The notes beneath the pieces were generated by a model. It ran no database searches. It saw only the letters and a list, made by a program, of their open reading frames with translations, and was not told the origin of the DNA. Positions 7,398-14,120 of a DNA stretch of 14,120 nucleotides are shown piece after piece. Both the position numbers and the translations under genes were made by a program. Each line of letters opens with the position of its first letter. Position 1 is the first letter of the stretch. The stretch covers positions 1 to 14,120 of the forward strand of contig CADBRF010000073.1 in the NCBI GenBank assembly GCA_902796975.1. Reading direction: 5' to 3'. Source of the stretch: an uncultured Coriobacteriaceae bacterium (GTDB lineage: Bacteria > Actinomycetota > Coriobacteriia > Coriobacteriales > QAMH01).

Positions 7398-7435
7398 TAT
7401 CAGCAAATAATCGCAGGGGAAACTGGTTGGTGATT
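7398..7435 (+). repeat. Direct repeat copy 1 upstream of folC
   Basis: This 38-nt copy begins TATCAGC and contains the core AATCGCAGGGGAAACTGG. It matches the copy at 7522-7560 with three substitutions and one indel, at a spacing of 124 nt. CGCCGGAGG motifs recur nearby at about 7331, 7372 and 7459. Confidence 0.75.
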
Positions 7436-7521
7436 CTCCGTGGCTTTTGCGAGAGCACGCCGGAGGTTTCGAGCTGCAAGCTGCACCCCTAGGCGAAACA
7501 TGTACTTATGGGGCGCCGACT

Positions 7522-7560
7522 TATCAGCCAAAAATCGCAGGGGAAACTGGCTGGTGGATT
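7522..7560 (+). repeat. Direct repeat copy 2 upstream of folC
   Basis: This is the second copy of the 38-39-nt sequence, with the same core AATCGCAGGGGAAACTGG. It ends 51 bases before the preferred folC start. The DNA after it (through about 7580) loosely resembles that after copy 1, so the duplicated unit may be longer. This argues that the in-frame ATG at 7570 is repeat sequence rather than the folC start. Confidence 0.75.
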
Positions 7561-7611
7561 TGTGCGACAATGGCGGAGCTTAGGCGAACGTGCGAAAGGA
7601 TGACGGGAAGC

Positions 7612-8874
7612 ATGGCAGCTCTTACATATAATCAGGCGGTTTCGGCACTGGAGTCAGCACTCAAGTTCGGCATCAACCCCTCGCTCGACCCCATTCACGC
7701 AGTGTGCGAAAAGCTCGGCAACCCACAGGACTCATACCGCGTTGTGCAGGTGGCGGGAACCAATGGCAAGTCATCCACAACCCGCATGATAGCCGCCCTC
7801 CTCCACCAGCAGGGCCTGCACGTCGGCCTCTATACCTCTCCGGACCTGACCCGCTACCCCGAGCGCATGGAAATCGATGGCGCTGTTGTGAGCGACGAGC
7901 TCTTTGCCGCCGGCATCAGCGCTGCGCTCGATGGAGCAAAAAAGGCAGGGCTCACCATTACTGAATTCGAGATTCTCACGGCAGCAGCGCTCTGGATATT
8001 TGCCAAGGAAGGCGTGGATTGGGCGGTTCTTGAATGCGGGCTGGGCGGACGTTGGGATGCGACGACCGTTTCCTCCCCCGAGGTTGCCGTCATAACGGGC
8101 ATCGGACTCGAGCACACGGCAATTCTGGGCGACACGTTGGAGAAGATCGCGGCGGAAAAGGCTGCCATCATTAAACCCTGCTGCAAGGGAGCTGTCATTG
8201 CCACAGGTATAGACCCCGGGCCTCAGCAGGTTATCGAAGACCGCGCGAAGGAGTGTGGCGTACCGGTTTCACACGTAGACCTCTCCCGGTCAGCCGATAT
8301 CGCAGAGGCGCTCGAGCATTTTCCCAGCTACCAGCGGTTCAACTCTGCGACCGCACTTACCGTGACAGACCTCGCATTGGGGCGCAGGGTGAACAAGGAA
8401 GACGCCGACGCGGCGTTGCGCGGGCTGCAGATTCCCGGCAGGTTCGAGACGCTTCAGACCAATCCGCTCCTGCTCATCGACGCAGCCCACAATCCGCAGT
8501 CCGCCCAGGTCACGGCGGCAGAAATCGAGAGGCGGTTTGCCACACGCAACCAGACTTCTGACCAGGGAGAAGGCAAACGCCCACTTCCCGCACTCCTCAT
8601 CGGCGTGCTCGCTGATAAGGATGTGGAAGGTGTTGTCGAGGCCTTCTGCCCACTCTTCGACCGCATCGTGGCAACGGCATCTGCCTCTCCCCGGTCATGC
8701 TCGCCAGAAGAGCTGGCAGCAATCGTGAAGAAGGCAACAGGGCGCGAGCCAGAAGTTGCCCCAACCATCGCCGATGCGCTCGACATGCTCTCCGGTACCG
8801 ATGTCATAGCCACCGGTTCCATCACCGTGGCGGGCGAGGTCAAGCGCATCTGGCAGGAGCGTCAGACAAAGTAG
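7612..8874 (+). CDS. folC: Folylpolyglutamate synthase / dihydrofolate synthase (FolC family)
   Basis: It is a Mur-ligase-family ATP enzyme that adds glutamate to folates (and, in many bacteria, makes dihydrofolate from dihydropteroate). The 420-residue product has the P-loop VAGTNGKSSTTRM, the substrate-loop motif GLYTSPDL, ECGLGGRWDATT, TGIGLEH, LEKIAAEKAAIIKP (with the lysine normally carbamylated) and DAAHNPQS at the start of the C-terminal domain. The P-loop has GKSS where GKGS is commoner. The frame is open back to 7447 with in-frame ATGs at 7570 and 7600. I choose 7612 because the resulting start (MAALTYNQAV) aligns with Lactobacillus FPGS and because AAAGGA lies 11 bases upstream; at 7600 that same sequence abuts the codon. 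The specificity (one or both activities) is not decidable by eye. It converges with the SGNH gene, 41 bases away, with no clear terminator between. Confidence 0.93.
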   Translation: MAALTYNQAVSALESALKFGINPSLDPIHAVCEKLGNPQDSYRVVQVAGTNGKSSTTRMIAALLHQQGLHVGLYTSPDLTRYPERMEIDGAVVSDELFAAGISAALDGAKKAGLTITEFEILTAAALWIFAKEGVDWAVLECGLGGRWDATTVSSPEVAVITGIGLEHTAILGDTLEKIAAEKAAIIKPCCKGAVIATGIDPGPQQVIEDRAKECGVPVSHVDLSRSADIAEALEHFPSYQRFNSATALTVTDLALGRRVNKEDADAALRGLQIPGRFETLQTNPLLLIDAAHNPQSAQVTAAEIERRFATRNQTSDQGEGKRPLPALLIGVLADKDVEGVVEAFCPLFDRIVATASASPRSCSPEELAAIVKKATGREPEVAPTIADALDMLSGTDVIATGSITVAGEVKRIWQERQTK

Positions 8875-8915
8875 CCTGTCAGGAGAGCAGTACGATGAGA
8901 TTCGTCTGCCTGCCC

Positions 8916-10268
8916 CTACTCACCGGAATCAACTGAAACTGTCTCAATGCGGTAGTGTTGGTACTCAACCTTGCTGCCCTGCGGACGAGCATCCACGCGC
9001 ACGGTAACATCCAACTGCTTTGCAGGAGGGTCATAAGTGCAGGTATTGTTGGAAGACCAGTCTTGCACCAACTCCCACTCCCCTGTGTCGGGGTTCTGAA
9101 TCCAGAAGCGGTATTCGGGTCTGACTCTGGGTCCGCAGAAGGCGCGTGCGACAATCGTGGCGCTCCGGTTTGCAACCGACGCGTCCAGCTTGACGAAATC
9201 GACGTCTTTTTGCGCTTCCTGCCATTCGTCTTGCGTGTAGAACAGAGAAGTGGTGTCCTCTCCCTCTGCGCGCATGTTGAGGAACTCGGCAAGTGACGTG
9301 CTGAAACGATTGCCCCCGTGCCGGTTCATGTGCTGATAATCGTAATAAAGCGAGTGCTCGTTTTCGAACAATTGTGGTTTTGCGAGATTGAAATCGCAAT
9401 AGGAACCACCCGCAGCCTCTACAGCCTGGCGCACTTCGTCCGTCTTCTGAAAATACGCATCTCCGTATTCCAGAATGTCCATCAAGGGGAGCGGCACTCC
9501 AACCACCACAAAGTCCACGCCGCGCTCTTCGCAGTAAGCCGCCATGTCGGCAATGGCTTTCAGCTTCTCCGGGTTCACCTCTCCCGGCTTATGGCCGTTT
9601 GCATAGGTTCGTGACCAGCCCTTATCAAAATCGAGCGCACCATCATACCCTCCGGAGCCCTTGCCATGGTAATGCCAGTCCGGGTCCTGTTCTTCCACTG
9701 CATCATGCACTGAAGTGCCATCGAGGCGCATCCGGACATTTTCGATACACGCCTCTGGAGACTGAACATGGTTGCCAATCCAGGGAAAGAGCCCGTTGAT
9801 AGATTCTTGGCTCGCTAGGCAGCGAGGATTCCCGTAGCAGATGAGCATGTCTTTCGCATAGGCAACCGGGTCGCCCGCATCCTTGTTGATGATAAAGGCG
9901 CGCCCTGGATCCGGGGCCTTGTCATCCAGAACCATATTGATTTCAAACCCGAAATAGACTGTCTTGATGGGTCGTTCTTCAAGGGCCTCTTGCAGACCCA
10001 TGAATGATTCTTCAGGAAGCTGAGCTGGGGTGCTTAGGTTGCAGGAGTTGTTTCCCGTTCTCAAATCGACCACGGTGGGATCGTATCCACGCGCCATGAG
10101 AGAACTGCCCAGAGCAATAGTGTCAACTTCGTCTGCGGACCGAAAATCGCTCCAAGCCACCTCGCTCGCACTCCCATAGGGTATGAGGGCGTAGCAGAGA
10201 AGGCAGTTTAGACCAGCAATGACTGCCAAAACACAGATAGCCTTGAATATGTTCTTGAGGATATGCAT
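8916..10268 (-). CDS. Membrane-anchored SGNH-hydrolase-like protein, paralogue B (DltD/AlgJ-like)
   Basis: The 450-residue product has one N-terminal membrane segment (about 8-30) and so should be anchored with its main domain outside. An SGNH-type fold is suggested by IALGSSLMARGYDP (putative nucleophile Ser56 in a GSS variant of GDS) and by YDYQHMNRHGGNRF, where D310-x-x-H313 fits the catalytic Asp/His block. Residues about 375-450 form a separate beta-rich domain (PEYRFWIQ...WELVQDWSSNNTCTY...VDARPQGS) resembling Ig-like/triple-tyrosine modules. It is colinear with the protein at 11925-13283 over its whole length and so is a duplicate. In Dlt, Pat and alginate systems such proteins partner an MBOAT acyltransferase in modifying envelope polymers. 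A strong terminator lies 17 bases before its start and no clear ribosome binding site is seen, so expression is likely low or by read-through. An in-frame TGA 12 bases upstream rules out an earlier start. Confidence 0.8.
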   Translation of the reverse strand: MHILKNIFKAICVLAVIAGLNCLLCYALIPYGSASEVAWSDFRSADEVDTIALGSSLMARGYDPTVVDLRTGNNSCNLSTPAQLPEESFMGLQEALEERPIKTVYFGFEINMVLDDKAPDPGRAFIINKDAGDPVAYAKDMLICYGNPRCLASQESINGLFPWIGNHVQSPEACIENVRMRLDGTSVHDAVEEQDPDWHYHGKGSGGYDGALDFDKGWSRTYANGHKPGEVNPEKLKAIADMAAYCEERGVDFVVVGVPLPLMDILEYGDAYFQKTDEVRQAVEAAGGSYCDFNLAKPQLFENEHSLYYDYQHMNRHGGNRFSTSLAEFLNMRAEGEDTTSLFYTQDEWQEAQKDVDFVKLDASVANRSATIVARAFCGPRVRPEYRFWIQNPDTGEWELVQDWSSNNTCTYDPPAKQLDVTVRVDARPQGSKVEYQHYRIETVSVDSGE

Positions 10269-10284
10269 AGCGGCTCGCGCTCAC

Positions 10285-10321
10285 AAAAACAGCGCCGCCT
10301 CGCTCAACGAAGACGGCGCTG
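10285..10321 (-). terminator. Strong intrinsic terminator between carrier-protein and SGNH-B genes
   Basis: On the minus strand CAGCGCCG pairs with CGGCGCTG (10321-10314 with 10297-10290). An inner CUUCG/CGAGG helix continues the stem across a one-base bulge, and TTTTT (10289-10285) follows. It comes 25 bases after the carrier-protein stop codon and only 17 bases before the ATG of the second SGNH gene. Confidence 0.9.
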
Positions 10322-10345
10322 CCTGCTCTATGTGCCTCCTATAGG

Positions 10346-10594
10346 CTAGTCGGCGTCAGCAAGGCGCACGACAAGCTCGTAGATTGCCTGCGCGCTGTTG
10401 AAGTTATCGGGAATGATGTACTTGGCGGGAATCGAGATGTCGTACTCGTCGTCGATAGCGTTAATAACAGCAAGGATATCGAAGGAGTCGAGGTAGCGGT
10501 CGTCAACCAAGGTGGTGACATTCTCGTAATCGACATCCTCCTCGACGTCCTTGAGCAGGTCGATGATTCCTTCAAGCGTAATCTCGTCGTCCAT
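10346..10594 (-). CDS. Acyl carrier protein (peptidyl/aminoacyl carrier, DltC-like)
   Basis: The 82-residue acidic product is the size of a stand-alone carrier protein. The phosphopantetheine site is in RYLDSFDILAVI, with Ser37 as the attachment residue; LDSFD is closer to DltC-type LDSF than to the DSLD of fatty-acid ACP. Helices before and after (4-19, 38-50, 68-80) fit the four-helix fold. AGAGG lies 6 bases before the ATG. It follows the PLP decarboxylase by 50 bases and is the last gene before a strong terminator. The context (decarboxylase, MBOAT, SGNH) suggests that it carries an aminoacyl or acyl group to the membrane acyltransferase rather than serving fatty-acid synthesis. The cargo is unknown. 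Confidence 0.9.
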   Translation of the reverse strand: MDDEITLEGIIDLLKDVEEDVDYENVTTLVDDRYLDSFDILAVINAIDDEYDISIPAKYIIPDNFNSAQAIYELVVRLADAD

Positions 10595-10644
10595 GGAAAA
10601 CCTCTTTTCAGTACCGGTCAGTCAATTTTTCGAAACGCTGTATG

Positions 10645-11856
10645 TTAGCGCTTCAGTTCGCTCAGTGGGTAGCTCTCCATAAAATCTCGGGCGAGCTCCG
10701 TAGTTTGATTATCATAGCGCAATACGATGCGGGGCATAGTGCGGCAGAGGAAAAGATAAATTCCCTCAGTTACCGAATACGCGCCCGCGTTGTGGAAAGC
10801 GAGCACATCGCCTAGACGGAAATCCTCGAGGTCGACCGAGCGCACGAGCACGTCAAAGGTACTGCAAAGGCTGCCGCACAGGTACCAGTTCTTTGTGGAA
10901 TCAGGCGCAGTCTCTCTACCGACATGGGAAACGTTAGTGATGATGGGCACATGCGACCCCGTGTTCTGGCCAGCATAAGTGAGATGGTTGATTCCGCCAT
11001 CGAGGATGCAGAAGTTGGTATCCTCATCAGACTTCATATCCATGGCCTTGGTGAGGTAGACACCACACGATGCCGCGAAAAACCGTCCCATCTCGACGGT
11101 GAGCTCCACCTGGGAGGCAACTTCTTGCAACTTGGGGGCAAGCTCCTTGATGGGTGCGAGGTCGTCGGAAAAATCATCGTCCTCGAAATAGGGCACGGCA
11201 AGGCCAGGACCATATTCCAGGCGCTGGACCTCGAAGCCATGCTCCTCACGCAGCGACTCGATGAGGTTTTGGAGCTTGACCAGCTCCTTCATCTGATGCT
11301 TGAACTTCTTGCGCTGGGTTCCCACGAAGTAATGGAGACCAACGATGTTGATATGCGGGTATTCGGCACGGCGGTCGATGATGTCAATCAAATCCGCTTT
11401 GCACATGCCGAACTGGGAGCCAGCGCTCAGGCGAAGCAGCACATCGACCGTCACACCCTGTTTGGCGGCTTCCTGCTCGATGAATTTCACATGCAGCGGA
11501 GATTCCGCCGTAAGAACGCCCACCTGATAGGTGATAGCTTCCCTGATATCCTCCGGCTGCTTGTTTACACCCGAGTAGACGATTTGCTTGGGGTCGACGC
11601 CCTCATCTTCGCAAAGCGCCAGTTCGCCTGGGCTGCAGACCTCAAGCTTCTCGGCAACTTGCGTGGCAGAAACCGGGAGAAACTCGTTCGACTTGATGCA
11701 GAAGCAGAGCTGGATATCCGGCCCGACAATCTCGCGCACCTTGCGGAAACGGTTCTGAAAATGCTCGATATCGAACACGAACGTCGGCGAGCCGTATTCC
11801 CTTGCGATGCGGGCAAGCTCCTCGTCCGTCATGCCGGTAGCAGTTTCAATAGACAT
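10645..11856 (-). CDS. Fold-type III PLP-dependent amino-acid decarboxylase, BtrK-like
   Basis: The 403-residue product belongs to the alanine-racemase-fold decarboxylases (diaminopimelate, ornithine, arginine and carrier-bound glutamate decarboxylases). Visible landmarks are the PLP lysine K55 in FCIKSNEF, EVCSPGELAL (72-81), SQFGM (147-151), H175 in GLHYFVGTQ, EMGR (255-258) for the PLP phosphate, CGSLCSTFD (327-335) with the active-site Cys probably 331, and NAGAY (357-361). The Cys motif and length favour a decarboxylase over alanine racemase. The glycine loop, usually GGG-G, reads YGPGLAVPYF (215-224), a deviation. The overall pattern is closest, by eye, to BtrK, which decarboxylates glutamyl carrier protein, and the next gene is a carrier protein. 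AAAGGAG lies 4 bases before the ATG; a TTG five codons upstream falls before that site. The amino-acid substrate is not known. Confidence 0.85.
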   Translation of the reverse strand: MSIETATGMTDEELARIAREYGSPTFVFDIEHFQNRFRKVREIVGPDIQLCFCIKSNEFLPVSATQVAEKLEVCSPGELALCEDEGVDPKQIVYSGVNKQPEDIREAITYQVGVLTAESPLHVKFIEQEAAKQGVTVDVLLRLSAGSQFGMCKADLIDIIDRRAEYPHINIVGLHYFVGTQRKKFKHQMKELVKLQNLIESLREEHGFEVQRLEYGPGLAVPYFEDDDFSDDLAPIKELAPKLQEVASQVELTVEMGRFFAASCGVYLTKAMDMKSDEDTNFCILDGGINHLTYAGQNTGSHVPIITNVSHVGRETAPDSTKNWYLCGSLCSTFDVLVRSVDLEDFRLGDVLAFHNAGAYSVTEGIYLFLCRTMPRIVLRYDNQTTELARDFMESYPLSELKR

Positions 11857-11924
11857 AGCGCTCCTTTTCAAACGTGCTCATCCATGCAAGAGTCCACACG
11901 CCCAGCAGATGCGGGCCTGGGCAA

Positions 11925-13283
11925 TTAGAACATCTGCACCTTTTGCGAACGGAATCGCTGGAATTTTACATTAGTGCCCTGCGGTCGTACATTCACGCGC
12001 ACATTCGCGTATTTCTCATCAGGCCCAGGCGTGTAGGTAAAGGTGTTGTCGGTGGACCAGTCCTTCGCGAGCACCCACTTGTTGTTCACATCTTTCGTAA
12101 AGAACTGATACTCGGGCGTAACCGTAGGCCCAGCGATAACCGAAGCGGTATAGGTGATGAAATCACCGCTAATCTCGTAATTGAGTTCGACCAGCTCGAC
12201 CGTATCCACGGAAGCTAGCCACTCTTCAGGCGTATAGAATAGGTCATCGGTGTTCTGACCTGCCTCGTGCATGGTGTACCAGGCAGCATAGGATTTGCTG
12301 AAGCGGTCACCGCCGGCAGTATCGAAATGCTGGTAGTCGTTGAAGATGGAGTCTTCGTACTTGAACAGCTCTGGCTTTGCCAAGTTGAAGTCAACGAAGG
12401 TGCCGCCGTTATCCTCGACAACCTTACGCACCTCTTCGGTCTGGGTGAAGTATTGGTCTGCCATATCGAGAATGTTCATACGCGGCTCGGGAATGCCCAC
12501 CACGATGAACTCGACGCCACGTTCTTGGCAATAGATTGCCATCTGCTTGAGCATGGCCATCTTGTCCGGATTGAGCTCGCCGCGGCCAACGAGGTCGGAG
12601 TAGACCTTGGTCCTGCCGCTGTTAAAATCCATCTCCTCGTCATAGCTGTAGTAGCCCCTGCCTGGAGTCTCGGGCGTGCCCACGTACTTCCAGTCCTCTT
12701 GGGCTTCTGCAGCATCGTAGACGTTGGTGCCGTCGAAACGCATCTTGAGATTCTTCAGGACCATCTTCGCCCCGTGGACGTGGTTCTCAATCCAGGGGAA
12801 CATCCAGTTGATGGAGCCTTCGCCCTTGTAGTTTTCGGGGTAGTAGGTAAAGCCCACGCCCGCATCGAAGAGATAGTCGCCCAGATTGCCCTGGTCCTTG
12901 TAGAGAACATAGGCTCTGCCGGGGGTCGTGTAGTTGGTGTCGAGCACCTCGCCCAACTCGTAGCCGTAGACCACAGTCTTTATGTCGTGTTCTTCGGTAG
13001 CGGTCTTAATGCCCATGAAAGACTCCTCGATATACTGGGAAGGAGTCGCGATGTTAAAAGAATTGGTTCCCAGAATCGGATCGATGACGTTTGGATCGCA
13101 CGCCCTGCCCATCATCGAGGTGCCAACATAGACGGTATCAAGATCCTTCATCTGGTGATAGTCGTGGAAGATGACCTCGCTCTTGGTCCCGTAGGGCACG
13201 AGAGCAAGACACATCGAATAATTGACCGCGCACGCCAACGCGAAGACCGCGATGACTTTCATCACAACTTTAAAAATTCGCAT
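11925..13283 (-). CDS. Membrane-anchored SGNH-hydrolase-like protein, paralogue A (DltD/AlgJ-like)
   Basis: The 452-residue product has an N-terminal membrane anchor (about 5-30) and an extracytoplasmic SGNH-like domain. Its putative nucleophile is Ser56 in YVGTSMMGR and its Asp/His pair D316-x-x-H319 is in NDYQHFDTAGGDRF. A C-terminal beta-rich domain (about 380-452; PEYQFFT, WVLAKDWSTDNTFTY, VNVRPQG) is shared with paralogue B. VVVGIPEPRMNIL and FVDFNLAKPELF are strongly alike in both copies. The start at 13283 overlaps the end of the MBOAT gene by 14 bases, with GGGGG nine bases upstream. An upstream extension of 25 codons lies wholly inside the MBOAT gene and is rejected. Overlap implies coupled translation and joint function with the MBOAT, as for DltB-DltD or AlgI-AlgJ. 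The acyl group and acceptor polymer are unknown. Confidence 0.85.
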   Translation of the reverse strand: MRIFKVVMKVIAVFALACAVNYSMCLALVPYGTKSEVIFHDYHQMKDLDTVYVGTSMMGRACDPNVIDPILGTNSFNIATPSQYIEESFMGIKTATEEHDIKTVVYGYELGEVLDTNYTTPGRAYVLYKDQGNLGDYLFDAGVGFTYYPENYKGEGSINWMFPWIENHVHGAKMVLKNLKMRFDGTNVYDAAEAQEDWKYVGTPETPGRGYYSYDEEMDFNSGRTKVYSDLVGRGELNPDKMAMLKQMAIYCQERGVEFIVVGIPEPRMNILDMADQYFTQTEEVRKVVEDNGGTFVDFNLAKPELFKYEDSIFNDYQHFDTAGGDRFSKSYAAWYTMHEAGQNTDDLFYTPEEWLASVDTVELVELNYEISGDFITYTASVIAGPTVTPEYQFFTKDVNNKWVLAKDWSTDNTFTYTPGPDEKYANVRVNVRPQGTNVKFQRFRSQKVQMF

Positions 13284-14120
13284 AGATGAAGCCCCCGTTA
13301 CTCGGCGCGAAGAGGAACGAGAAGAGAATGAGTACTCCAATGCAGACATAGAGCGCATAGCGGAGCACGAAGTTACGCTTCAAAAGGCCACCTGCGACAT
13401 CCACGTCGCGCTCTCGCAGCACGCTCACGATAAACACGATGATGCAGGCAATAATCGAGAGAATGAGGGAGATCTTGATATTATCAACGTGAATCATGTT
13501 GAGATAGGGCATGAAACCGGCAATGTTGAAATTGAAGAACGTATTATGGAAGCCCTGCAGGACATGGCTGAAGACGAGGATGCGGTCGAAGTACCAGCCG
13601 ATATTCACCACGATGAAGGTGCGGATGATACGCCACAGGTGCTGCAGGCCGGGGTGGTCTTCGATATGGGTGGCGTGGTTCATCTTCTCCCAGAGCGGGC
13701 CCAAGAGGTCTGCAAGGGCGATGACAATGCCGTTATAGAGGCCCCACCAGATGAAATGGGCATCGGCGCCATGCCAGAGGCCGACGAGGAAGAAGACGAG
13801 GATGTTGGCAATACAGGCGGGAAGCGTGCGCCCAAGGTGACGGCCGAGGTGCTTGTTTGCCCACTCTCCCAGCGCATGCATGGGCTTGATAAGCGCAAAG
13901 GGATAGAAGACGTAGTCGCGCATCCAGGTGCCGAGCGTGATATGCCAACGGCGCCAGAAGTCAGCAAGGGAGATGGAGAAGTAGGGCTGACGGAAGTTGT
14001 CCTTCATCTCCACACCGAAGAGGTGGGAGACGCCGCGGACCATATCGATGCCACCGGAGAAGTCGCCGTACTGCTGAGCAGAATAGAGCAGGATGCCGAA
14101 CACGATGACAGATCCCGGCG
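13270..14120 (-). CDS. MBOAT-family membrane O-acyltransferase (DltB/AlgI-like), 5' end outside window
   Basis: The frame is open to the window edge, giving the C-terminal 282 residues; family members are about 400-520 long, so a substantial N-terminal part is missing. Hallmarks are YSAQQYGDFSGGIDMVRG (12-29 of the fragment), the DFWRRWHITLGTWMRDYVFY segment (53-72) and GLWHGADAHFIWWGLYNG (113-130), which contains the catalytic His116. Several hydrophobic helices follow (about 165-185, 212-235, 252-272). MBOATs of this branch move an acyl or D-alanyl group from a cytoplasmic carrier across the membrane to a surface polymer. The downstream SGNH gene overlaps by 14 bases, and an acyl carrier protein is encoded in the same run. 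The GTG at 14101-14103 is internal to a conserved segment and is not the start. Confidence 0.92.
   Translation of the reverse strand, partial: PGSVIVFGILLYSAQQYGDFSGGIDMVRGVSHLFGVEMKDNFRQPYFSISLADFWRRWHITLGTWMRDYVFYPFALIKPMHALGEWANKHLGRHLGRTLPACIANILVFFLVGLWHGADAHFIWWGLYNGIVIALADLLGPLWEKMNHATHIEDHPGLQHLWRIIRTFIVVNIGWYFDRILVFSHVLQGFHNTFFNFNIAGFMPYLNMIHVDNIKISLILSIIACIIVFIVSVLRERDVDVAGGLLKRNFVLRYALYVCIGVLILFSFLFAPSNGGFIYANF

Noticed and set aside
7167..7406. 79-residue arginine-rich open frame on the minus strand
   Set aside because: It has no ribosome binding site, its composition reflects GC-rich repeat DNA, and it spans the inverted repeat.
7447..7611. In-frame N-terminal extension of folC, with ATGs at 7570 and 7600
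   Set aside because: The sequence overlaps the direct repeats, is not family-like, and the sites lack properly spaced ribosome binding sequences.
8887..8909. Hairpin between convergent folC and SGNH-B genes as a terminator
   Set aside because: The stem is only 8 bp with a bulge and no T-tract follows on either strand.
10645..11856. Alanine racemase assignment for the PLP enzyme
   Set aside because: The fold class is shared, but the CGSLCSTFD cysteine motif, EMGR and NAGAY and the 403-residue length follow the decarboxylase branch.
11857..11871. TTG start five codons upstream for the decarboxylase
   Set aside because: It would place the start at or before the clear AAAGGAG ribosome binding site, which fits the ATG at 11856.
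11900..11922. Hairpin between paralogue A and the decarboxylase gene
   Set aside because: It is a 6-bp stem with an 11-nt loop and no T-tract; it is not a terminator and gives no clear regulatory model.

Overview
The window looks like chromosomal DNA from a GC-rich, Gram-positive-type bacterium, most likely a gut or oral Coriobacteriia (Collinsella/Olsenella-like). I infer this from codon usage, a BspA-type leucine-rich-repeat protein beside housekeeping genes, and the style of the protein sequences; no rRNA or other marker fixes the taxon. I see no tRNA, rRNA, CRISPR array, transposase or phage gene.

Layout. (1) 1-2349, plus strand: the 3' part of a leucine-rich-repeat protein gene, then galU (UTP-glucose-1-phosphate uridylyltransferase) with its own extended -10 promoter and a good intrinsic terminator. 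(2) 2383-7030, minus strand: thrS, a small two-TM double-zinc-ribbon protein, and htpG with a strong terminator. The thrS leader carries two consecutive hairpins that look like threonine-tRNA anticodon arms. (3) 7031-7611: about 580 bases without a gene between divergent htpG and folC, holding a long imperfect inverted repeat and a duplicated ~38-nt sequence. (4) 7612-8874, plus strand: folC. (5) 8916-14120, minus strand: an operon read as MBOAT acyltransferase (5' end beyond the window) - SGNH-like membrane-anchored protein - type III PLP decarboxylase - acyl carrier protein - terminator - second SGNH-like paralogue.

The last block is the most interesting. MBOAT, carrier protein and SGNH protein are the parts of the Dlt pathway, which moves D-alanine from a carrier protein through a membrane acyltransferase onto teichoic acid. 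Here a fold-type III PLP decarboxylase lies between the SGNH gene and the carrier-protein gene. Its nearest functional precedent that I know is BtrK of butirosin synthesis, which decarboxylates glutamate while it is bound to a carrier protein. The inferred model is that an amino acid is loaded on the carrier by a ligase encoded outside the window, decarboxylated there, and exported by the MBOAT/SGNH pair to a cell-envelope polymer. The substrate and acceptor cannot be read from the sequence.

The second strong lead is the thrS leader. Two 5-bp stems with 7-nt loops each place UGU where a tRNA-Thr anticodon sits, just upstream of the ribosome binding site. This resembles the translational operator known for Escherichia coli thrS and suggests ThrRS autoregulation in a distant phylum.
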